64,000 bases of DNA, from positions 310,001 through 374,000 of the forward strand of contig JACIXR010000001.1 of assembly GCA_014360495.1 (NCBI GenBank), read 5' to 3'. The stretch's first letter is position 1, and every line of letters starts with the position of its first letter. The notes beneath the pieces are model-generated. The model worked only from the letters and a program-made list of their open reading frames with translations, was not told the DNA's origin and made no database searches. Both the position numbers and the translations under genes were made by a program. The DNA comes from a bacterium (GTDB lineage: Bacteria; Armatimonadota; JACIXR01). Below are positions 45,420 to 52,795 of the stretch, piece after piece.

Positions 45420-47645
45420 TCACCTTGGGACCTCGCCTGCGTAGAAATAAGAGGGACTGACGGGGAGGTGGGGGAGATTGGGAAGATTTTCCTCCCCTGG
45501 GCGTGGCGAATTCATAACAAGGGCGGGGTCCCAGCGGATTGTAACTATGCCCGGATTCATTTTGCTCGTCCACTCGGTTACATCGTAAGTCCCCGCTGGC
45601 CAGTTCTCCGCTATCGCTCCGTTTATCAAAATAGTCCAATTGAGTGGGGTTCCTGTCTCAAGCTTCCATTCCCCGGGAGGCGGTATGACGAAGAAGGGAC
45701 CATTTTGGGCATAGAGGAGGGCGGAGATATTGAGTGTAAGGGGCTCTACCCAATTGCCGCCTATCCAAGCATCATAAGTAGATAAGGGATTGAGCTGAAG
45801 CCAGATTCCCCCGATTGCTGTGGGGAGATTGGGAGGAGCAGTCCAATAAAGGTTGTTAAGGCTTACAATCTCATAATTGGGTGCGACGGTGCGAGGGCTA
45901 AATGTGCCTGCGAATTGCCAATTCCTCATCTGAGTATTGTAAACCCAGACATCTACGAAGCAATAGCCCGGTATGCCCCCGGTAGCGGTGGTGATGCGAA
46001 GATAGATTGAATCGGGTGAAAAACCAGTCGTTGTTGGTGGATTATAGGATGTATAAATTCCCGAATAGAAGGAAGTGAGGAAGTATTCTCCGTGATGAAG
46101 ATGCCAGTGGAAGGGTGGTTGACCATTGAGGTTATCAGATTCCACAGCAGCGGTCGTCGTCAAGGAGGGAAGACCAGCGGGAATCTGGCTTGTATTCACG
46201 CAAATTGCGTCCGCTGCGAGAAGCGCTATAGCGCTTCCATCATTAGCTCTCTCATCCCAAGGCGTGCCCAACATCCCCTCAATGTAAATCGTTCCATTTG
46301 AGACAACAGTCAATGCCTCGTTGGGGGCAAGCCTTCCTTTTATCCTTATATTCCCCTCCGCAAATATCACCGGCCTATAATCCCTTAACCAGTATATTCT
46401 CGTATAAGTGCCATCTGGGAAAGCCCTATCGTGGCGAACAACGGTTATGCAGGTCGTTATGGGATTCGCTTGATTATCCTGATAAGGGCGGGGCTCAAGG
46501 AATATCTCCACTCCCGGCGGCACATAGACGCTTCCCGCCCAAGAGGAAGGGCTCTGCCTCCTCAGCCAATCCAAACGAAGGTTCTCAATGTTATGCCTGT
46601 ATTGGATATCAGAGAAGTTGTTTATATATATTCCACCCCCATCCCTCGTGAGAGACACATATCTCTGCCTATCTATTGAAGGTGCCTCCGCATAGGTGAT
46701 AGCTCTCGGCAACCCATTCACATCCGGCCTATCAAATATTCCATCCCGATAAAAACCACCAAGAGTGGAGAAGTTGGGGTCATTGCTTGGAAGGACGAAC
46801 TGGGGAGGTTGCGTTCCTATCTGCAATTGAACCTGCGCGGGAATTTCAGCAGGGCTTTCTTGATGGATTATCTCCCCAGCTATCTCCACCCTCTCAAGCT
46901 GATGCACAAAGCCATCCCATTTCTGCTGAAGCAAAGCTATATAGACATCAACAATGTTTGTGTCATCATCCCCTACCCAGCGGAGGTTTCCATTTATCCT
47001 CACACCTCCCTCTATATACATTCGCCAATTCGGAGCCCCCAAGCGGATATACTCTTCCCTCCTGCTCCTATTCGTCACGAAGCGAGCGTAATCGGTTATA
47101 TATATTGGCTTATAGGCAATTAAAACCCTCTTATAAGGGGTATAGACGGCTGGGTCTATAGAGGTTGGGTCGAAATTAGGGTCCTCCCATCTTATCCCCT
47201 CCGCATTCCCCGGTCTCCCTATACTCTCTATCTTTATGAAGGAGGAAAGAGGGTCATCTGACCGATATTTATAGGTTACCCTAAGGAGAAATCGTCCGTC
47301 TCCCATATTGAAGCGAACGAAAGCCCCCTTCCCATCGGGACCGCCCAGTTTGAGATAATCAAAGTCGGGGTCGTATTGCTGATAAATTAGGTATCGCGGG
47401 TCGTTCGGGTCAAAGGGATAGGGAGGGGCGGAGCGAGGACGCCACCAAGAGCCTTCCTCGCTTTGGGTGAGCATCTTATTAGCATATTCTATTCCAGCTT
47501 GGGCGAGGGCATAAGCCTTCGCCGTGCTTTCCTCATACCTCGTTCTCATGAAGAGCCTGTTAATGATGCCTATATAGACGGCAGCGAACATCGTCAGAAT
47601 GAAGAGAACGCCAATAGCTATTATCAAAGCTTGTCCTTTCCTCAT
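45420..47645 (-). CDS. PilX/GspK-like pseudopilin
   Basis: 741-aa protein with an N-terminal pseudopilin helix (MRKGQALIIAIGVLFILTMFAAVYIG) and the following RTRYEESTAKAYALAQAGIEYANKML, the pattern of PilX and GspK minor pilins. Like GspK it has no Glu5. The very large C-terminal part is beta-rich and probably forms the tip domain; it includes FVRFNMGDGRFLLRVTYKY and MLGTPWDERANDGSAIALLAADAI. The usual PilX is only about 200 aa, so this is a giant form. Fourth gene of the operon, 2 bases after the PilW-like gene. Confidence 0.75.
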   Translation of the reverse strand: MRKGQALIIAIGVLFILTMFAAVYIGIINRLFMRTRYEESTAKAYALAQAGIEYANKMLTQSEEGSWWRPRSAPPYPFDPNDPRYLIYQQYDPDFDYLKLGGPDGKGAFVRFNMGDGRFLLRVTYKYRSDDPLSSFIKIESIGRPGNAEGIRWEDPNFDPTSIDPAVYTPYKRVLIAYKPIYITDYARFVTNRSRREEYIRLGAPNWRMYIEGGVRINGNLRWVGDDDTNIVDVYIALLQQKWDGFVHQLERVEIAGEIIHQESPAEIPAQVQLQIGTQPPQFVLPSNDPNFSTLGGFYRDGIFDRPDVNGLPRAITYAEAPSIDRQRYVSLTRDGGGIYINNFSDIQYRHNIENLRLDWLRRQSPSSWAGSVYVPPGVEIFLEPRPYQDNQANPITTCITVVRHDRAFPDGTYTRIYWLRDYRPVIFAEGNIRIKGRLAPNEALTVVSNGTIYIEGMLGTPWDERANDGSAIALLAADAICVNTSQIPAGLPSLTTTAAVESDNLNGQPPFHWHLHHGEYFLTSFYSGIYTSYNPPTTTGFSPDSIYLRITTATGGIPGYCFVDVWVYNTQMRNWQFAGTFSPRTVAPNYEIVSLNNLYWTAPPNLPTAIGGIWLQLNPLSTYDAWIGGNWVEPLTLNISALLYAQNGPFFVIPPPGEWKLETGTPLNWTILINGAIAENWPAGTYDVTEWTSKMNPGIVTIRWDPALVMNSPRPGEENLPNLPHLPVSPSYFYAGEVPR

Positions 47646-47647
47646 CG

Positions 47648-49174
47648 CTATCGCCTCACATTCTCCACCTTGATTGTATGGACAATCCAGAAAGGATACT
47701 TCCTTTCAGGAGTGAAAGCCTTCTCGCTTCCTATCGCCACCATTATCTCCTGACAAGAGGGATAATGAACCCACACCAAATCTCCCCTCTGCAGAGTCGT
47801 CCAATAATAAGTTACCTCTATCACATCCCCTTGAAGAGGAGGGTTTTGAGGATTGAAAGTGATTATTGCTTTATCATAATCAATTGTATACTCATAAAGC
47901 CTATTCCCTGAAACATCAACATAAGTTTGCGGATTTACATCCACCCTCTTGCAGGTCACCCCATTTACTTTCACGACCTCGGAACGAAGGAGGAGATAAG
48001 CATTGGGAATGGGTTGATTGGAGACGGGGTCAGAGGGAGCGGGGATGGAATAGGTATAGCTTATTCCATCCGCTGGTATGGTCCTCTGCGCCCAGAAAGC
48101 GAAGTTCACCATTCCTCTGCGGGAATCCCAGGTGAGATATCTCTGCAGGACATCAGCCCAAGGAGAGGCGGGATTGGATGGGTCAGTTATCCAGGAATCG
48201 TAATCGTATATCCAGGTTCCGCTTCCTCCATCCCAATGCATAACAACTACATGAGGCCAATCTGAATAGGGATTGGGATAAATCTGCTTCAATAATTGCG
48301 TGTTGTCGTTTTGTATTCCCGCCCAAAGTCCGAGGCTGGCGATATAAGTATAGGAGCCTGAGGGAGCGGAGAGGACTTCTTGAACGAAGCGAGGGAGGAA
48401 GGATAGGAGGGGAGTGAAATGATAAACGCCGTTCGCATCCTGCCAGACATCAACCACATCCAAGTCGGGTGGAGTAAGGGAAACGGCGTTTTTCTTCCAA
48501 TGATACATATATGTCTTCCCGTCGGGGGCAGTGTTTAAATCATAAAAGAAGTCCTGGTTTCTCCAATTAGCGAACCTCGGGTCATTGGGATTGAATTCTA
48601 CCTTGTAGAGAGTGAAGAGATTGTAGGCTGAGCCAATCCGAAGCTCCACATTCTCATACGGTCTGACAGCTGTATAATCCTTTAGATTATCATCCCATAC
48701 CCCCGGCTCTCTCAATCCGATGAAGAAGCGAGTAATCGTTGATTTCGAAGTGAGGGGACGATGGAGGCGGAGATGGAGAGTTGATTGGTCGCTGTTCCCG
48801 CAATTGGGACAGGTATAAGGAGGAGACGGCTCAAAAGTTGGATAAGGGGTAACGCTTCCACAAATTTCGCAATAAAGTTCTTTCATTGGTAAAACAAGGT
48901 CAAGCTTCGCATACGGTGCCCAGATGTAGTTCCCCTGTGGGTCTATGCCAATAACTATGGGGGAGGAAGGGTCAAAGGCATTGATAGCCGTGGGAACTTC
49001 CTTTTTAAATCTCTCTGCTAAATCCTTCGCCGCATCCTGCAGGGCAACGTACATATTTGCCTCTCTTATTGACCTCAAAGAAGATGATACGGGAATGAAG
49101 AGAATGCCCAAGAGCACGACGAAGATGGCAATCGCGGTTAGAAGCTCTATCAAGGTAAAGCCCTTCTTCCTCAT
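47648..49174 (-). CDS. PilW-like pseudopilin with a zinc-ribbon-like insert
   Basis: 508-aa pseudopilin. Leader MRKKG precedes FTLIELLTAIAIFVVLLGILF, with Glu5; SLRSIREANMYVALQDAAKDLAERF continues the long N-terminal helix. At about residues 98-127 a CxxC...CxxC pattern (ELYCEICGS and YTCPNCGNS) is inserted, a zinc-ribbon-like knuckle unexpected in an exported pilin. The remaining beta-rich C-terminal domain is far larger than in known PilW. Third gene of the operon. Confidence 0.75.
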   Translation of the reverse strand: MRKKGFTLIELLTAIAIFVVLLGILFIPVSSSLRSIREANMYVALQDAAKDLAERFKKEVPTAINAFDPSSPIVIGIDPQGNYIWAPYAKLDLVLPMKELYCEICGSVTPYPTFEPSPPYTCPNCGNSDQSTLHLRLHRPLTSKSTITRFFIGLREPGVWDDNLKDYTAVRPYENVELRIGSAYNLFTLYKVEFNPNDPRFANWRNQDFFYDLNTAPDGKTYMYHWKKNAVSLTPPDLDVVDVWQDANGVYHFTPLLSFLPRFVQEVLSAPSGSYTYIASLGLWAGIQNDNTQLLKQIYPNPYSDWPHVVVMHWDGGSGTWIYDYDSWITDPSNPASPWADVLQRYLTWDSRRGMVNFAFWAQRTIPADGISYTYSIPAPSDPVSNQPIPNAYLLLRSEVVKVNGVTCKRVDVNPQTYVDVSGNRLYEYTIDYDKAIITFNPQNPPLQGDVIEVTYYWTTLQRGDLVWVHYPSCQEIMVAIGSEKAFTPERKYPFWIVHTIKVENVRR

Positions 49175-49178
49175 CTTC

Positions 49179-50693
49179 TCACCTCCCCGATGTAAGGACC
49201 GTATCCAAATCTAGCTTTCGCCAGCGCTCCGCCGGCGTCTTCCAAGCCACCCGCACCTTCAAAGATGCCCCCACAACCTTTATAACGCTCAAAACCGGTT
49301 GTCCCTTCAATTCCACTATGTAATCGTAGGCAGGGTCTTGGTCATCTATCCCCGCCCCAGTTTCGGGAACCCTCGTTATCGTTCCCCACTCACCGACCAC
49401 CTTTTGGGGATTATTGGGGTCGCCAAACCAGTAATCCACAAGGACTGTCTTCCCCTTCTCGCAGGGAGTGAAATATAAGCACCATCGTCCTGTTTGTGGG
49501 TTTAGGGTCAATTGATATTCCCGCCAACTTATAGAGAGATTGGGTGCCAATCTATAATTTGTTGCGGCTTTTTGGATGGAGAGAGGAAAATCCTTGCTTG
49601 GACGATAGAATATCTTCACCCTCTTGCCCGCATCGTTGGGATAATTGAAAGTTAGAACGCCATCCTTGCCAACCACAACTCTATCAGGAGGATTGCAAGG
49701 AGGATTCGCTCTCTCATCAAATATAACCTCACCAGTTGTCGCATCAAGGATAAGAATACCCGGGTAGGTTGGGTCTAATTCGTGGAGGTTGGCGAAAGTG
49801 AGGCGTGTATCCGCGGGAAGTGTGAAGGGCAACTGCCTCGTTTCCCTCAATATTCGCCAATCCATGACTTGATAGTCCACCCTTGCACTCCTAATGAACC
49901 TGCGAGAGAGGGGATTGAGTGCAACCAATCCCCTGTAAAAATCCAAAATCTTGAACTCATAGGGGTTATCGCTGAAGTTATTCGCTCCGATGTTCAACAA
50001 TGTAATCGCCACCGTCTCGCTGAACCAATCAACGGGATGTCCAAGGAGGCATCCCTGGGGATGGTCAGTAGCGTAGGGAGAATTAGCGGGCACATAAAGG
50101 ATTTCATCTACTACATCGTGAGCCTTTCCCTGAGCATCCCTATATGTGTAATCAACTTTAAACCAGCGGTCAAAGGGCTGAGGGGCGAAGGCGATCAAGC
50201 CTGTGTCGTAATCTATAAGATATTGATTAGCTTGAAGGTATGCTATGTCGTCGGGGAGGCTTGGGTCTCCCTCCGCCCTTTCCAAGGGGGTGGAATAGAC
50301 AACGATTCCCCAGTTGGGGTCAGCGGGAGCGAAGCGAAGGAGGTAATAAGAAGCCCAGCCTGCCTCTCCACCCGTTGGAGCAGGAATGGAGAAAGGCTCA
50401 CCGTAGATGAGGCGGAAAAGGTCTGGGTCGGCGTCGTCGGGATTGGCTGTAAGGAGAATTTCGCCGGGAACCTGGGGGTTGGTAGCCGCTATAGCGTCAG
50501 GCAGGTCTCCCGGATTGGCTATCAAGGAGGAAAGTTGGGTTTTAGCTAAGGAGGAAGCCAAAGTGACTTGCTCTCCGTATCTTATCCCCTTCATACCTCC
50601 GGGGAAGACTCGCAGGACATAGACCATCCCCACAACAAAAACCGCTATGGCAACGAGCATCTCAAGTAAGGTAACGCCCTTTCTTCTCATCAT
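49179..50693 (-). CDS. PilV/GspI-like pseudopilin
   Basis: 504-aa pseudopilin. The short leader MMRRKG is followed by VTLLEMLVAIAVFVVGMVYVLRVFPGGM, with Glu5 and the AI-F pattern of PilV/GspI. SLAKTQLSSLIANPGDLPDAI follows. As in its neighbours the C-terminal domain is unusually large and beta-rich. The ATG overlaps the upstream stop (ATGA), with GAGGAG upstream. Second gene of the operon. Confidence 0.75.
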   Translation of the reverse strand: MMRRKGVTLLEMLVAIAVFVVGMVYVLRVFPGGMKGIRYGEQVTLASSLAKTQLSSLIANPGDLPDAIAATNPQVPGEILLTANPDDADPDLFRLIYGEPFSIPAPTGGEAGWASYYLLRFAPADPNWGIVVYSTPLERAEGDPSLPDDIAYLQANQYLIDYDTGLIAFAPQPFDRWFKVDYTYRDAQGKAHDVVDEILYVPANSPYATDHPQGCLLGHPVDWFSETVAITLLNIGANNFSDNPYEFKILDFYRGLVALNPLSRRFIRSARVDYQVMDWRILRETRQLPFTLPADTRLTFANLHELDPTYPGILILDATTGEVIFDERANPPCNPPDRVVVGKDGVLTFNYPNDAGKRVKIFYRPSKDFPLSIQKAATNYRLAPNLSISWREYQLTLNPQTGRWCLYFTPCEKGKTVLVDYWFGDPNNPQKVVGEWGTITRVPETGAGIDDQDPAYDYIVELKGQPVLSVIKVVGASLKVRVAWKTPAERWRKLDLDTVLTSGR

Positions 50694-51439
50694 CTCCTCC
50701 TCGGTTCAATGAGCCAGGGGGCATATAGCCCCGTTGACTGGTCAACTATCATCAGCTCGCTCGTCTCCCTCACCTCGGTATGACCATCCAAGAAGAGAAC
50801 GATATCCTTGCTTCCCGGGCGAGGCAATCCGTTGTCATCCAAATCCCTATGAGAATAACACCAAGTTATGACCGTGGAATTCAAAGGCTCCTTTGCGTAG
50901 AGCTGTTTGTTGAAGTTAGTGTCATTGGAATCTTGCGTCCGCACTCTCATATAAGTGGAAACGCCCAAAAGAGGGTCAATTGAGACATAATCAAAATAAT
51001 AGGGGTCAAGGTAATAAGCCCCGTTGTTCTCAACGATGGGTTTATCGTGCTGGATATTCGCCGGGCAGTGAAACTCGCTTGCAAAGATTGGATATCTTCC
51101 CTTTCGCGAGATAATCCTTCTCGCCTCATCTGGGTCGTTTAAGGGTAATCCAGAATAACCGTAAGCAACCAAATTCACCAACTCGTCGCTGTGTAAAGCC
51201 AAGAGTCCCAAATCAACAACCTGACCACTCTGCAGAGTAATTTTAGCCTCGGGATATGTGCCAGTATCAAGATAAAACATCCTCAAGGCATGGTAAATCT
51301 TTTGCAGATTCGCCACGCATTGTTGTTTATACACGGATTCCCTAAGCCCTTTAAAAACGGGCAGAAGAATGGCGCTGAGCAAGGCGATTATGCCCAGCAC
51401 AACAAGCATCTCAACGAGAGTAAACCCTCTCTTTTTCAT
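50690..51439 (-). CDS. GspG/FimU-like pseudopilin
   Basis: 249-aa pseudopilin and first gene of the operon. MKKRG is followed by FTLVEMLVVLGIIALLSAILLPVF (Glu5). VYKQQCVANLQKIYHALRMFYLDTGTYP matches the GspG pattern of a fixed glycine/tyrosine turn after the long helix. Near the end FLDGHTEVR resembles the DG motif of H-X9-DG prepilins. The ATG at 51439 has TGGAGGAACGAAG upstream; the longer reading from 51478 adds a leader without pilin features. Confidence 0.8.
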   Translation of the reverse strand: MKKRGFTLVEMLVVLGIIALLSAILLPVFKGLRESVYKQQCVANLQKIYHALRMFYLDTGTYPEAKITLQSGQVVDLGLLALHSDELVNLVAYGYSGLPLNDPDEARRIISRKGRYPIFASEFHCPANIQHDKPIVENNGAYYLDPYYFDYVSIDPLLGVSTYMRVRTQDSNDTNFNKQLYAKEPLNSTVITWCYSHRDLDDNGLPRPGSKDIVLFLDGHTEVRETSELMIVDQSTGLYAPWLIEPRRR

Positions 51440-51570
51440 CTTCGTTCCTCCATATATTTTGACATAATTATCCCTCAAAATGTTCCCAAACGCAATATCT
51501 TGCTACTTCTTTTTTATTTTACATTGCCTAACTTTACATTCTCTTTAAAAATTTTATAGGAGGTGTTCTT

Positions 51571-52695
51571 ATGAACGCAAGAGAAAGATTTTTGAGGACT
51601 ATAGCCTTCCAACCAGTCGACCGCTATCCTTATTTTGAGCTGGGCATCTGGGGACAGACCTATGAGAGATGGCTTCAAGAGGGCTTGAAGGAGGAGGAAT
51701 TGGCTGGTGATTGGTTCAGGGGTGAGCCCAAGTTCGCTATGCTTGATAAAAGGGACTTCATTCCTTTGGATATGGGTCCTATCCCCGGCTTCGACCAAAT
51801 CATTGAAGAAGATGAAAGATATATAATCTTCATTGATAGATGGGGACAGAAGCATAGAGCTTTGAAGGAGGGAACGGTTAGAGGAACTCGCCTCTGTATG
51901 GATACCTATATGGATTTCTTCGTGAAAAAGAGGGAAGATTTCCTGGAATTCAAAAAGCGTTTCAACCCCAAGGACCCCAACCGCTACCCAAGGAATTGGG
52001 AGGAATTGAAGAGGAAATGGCAAAATAGGGACTATCCCCTATATCTCACCGAGAATTGCGGATTCGCTGGGCTTTATTGGAATTTGCGCCAGATGATGGG
52101 AACGGAAAATCTTTCCTATGCCTTTTATGACCAGCCCAATCTAATCCACGAAATTCTTGATTGGATGGTTGAGTTCTTCATCCAAACAACGGAGAAGGCG
52201 TTGACCGAATTGGAGATAGATGCCTTCACCTTCAACGAAGACTTCGCCTTCAAAAACGGACCCCTGATTTCCCCAAGGATTTACAAGGAGTTCTTCCTTC
52301 CCCGACATAAAGCAATATCCGAATATCTGAGGAAACATGGTGTTAAAGTGATCGAGTTGGACAGCGATGGGAACACTGAGCCCCTGATTCCCCTTTTGAT
52401 AGAGGCGGGGATAAATTGTCATTGGCCTTTGGAGTCAGCTGCTGGTATGGACCCAGTGAAATTGAGGAAGGAATATGGGAAGGATTTAGCCTTTATGGGA
52501 GGAATTGATAAGAGGGAATTGGCAAAGGATAAAAGGGCTATAGAAGAAGAGCTGAGGAGGAAGGTGTTGCCCATTTTAGAAAGCGGAGGCTATGTACCGA
52601 CGGTTGACCACACTGTTCCTCCAGAGGTTCCCTTGGAGAATTTTCTCTATTATCTTGAGCTGAAGAGAAGGATAGCCGAGAAGGGAGCGATTTAG
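51571..52695 (+). CDS. Uroporphyrinogen decarboxylase-like protein, metal motif altered
   Basis: 374-aa URO-D superfamily protein, paralogous to 2817-3899. N-terminal MNARERFLRTIAFQPVDRYPYFELGIW, central FTFNEDFAFKNGPLISPRIYKEFF, and late GGIDKRELAK and PPEVPLENFLYYLEL are shared landmarks. The zinc-type H-S-C-G-N of the first paralogue is D-S-D-G-N here (VIELDSDGNTEPL), so metal ligands are exchanged for acids and the chemistry may differ. GGAGGTGTTCTT precedes the ATG. It is divergent from the pseudopilin operon, with about 130 bases between. Confidence 0.75.
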   Translation: MNARERFLRTIAFQPVDRYPYFELGIWGQTYERWLQEGLKEEELAGDWFRGEPKFAMLDKRDFIPLDMGPIPGFDQIIEEDERYIIFIDRWGQKHRALKEGTVRGTRLCMDTYMDFFVKKREDFLEFKKRFNPKDPNRYPRNWEELKRKWQNRDYPLYLTENCGFAGLYWNLRQMMGTENLSYAFYDQPNLIHEILDWMVEFFIQTTEKALTELEIDAFTFNEDFAFKNGPLISPRIYKEFFLPRHKAISEYLRKHGVKVIELDSDGNTEPLIPLLIEAGINCHWPLESAAGMDPVKLRKEYGKDLAFMGGIDKRELAKDKRAIEEELRRKVLPILESGGYVPTVDHTVPPEVPLENFLYYLELKRRIAEKGAI

Positions 52696-52705
52696 AAAAA
52701 CTAAT

Positions 52706-52770
52706 AGGTCGCAATGACAGAGATGGCTTCGTCCCTTTGCTCCTCTCTGTGCCAAAAGGCTTCGCTTTTC
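52706..52770. repeat. Degenerate dispersed palindromic repeat (GTCATTGCGA-type)
   Basis: GTCGCAATGACAGAGATGGC, TTCGTCCCTTTGCTCC and later GGCTTCGCTTTTCGCATT resemble the dispersed GTCATTGCGAGGAGCGAAGC-type repeats found in many bacterial genomes. It lies between convergent genes. Confidence 0.4.
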
Positions 52771-52795
52771 GCATTAAAAAGCTTATATCTGTCTT

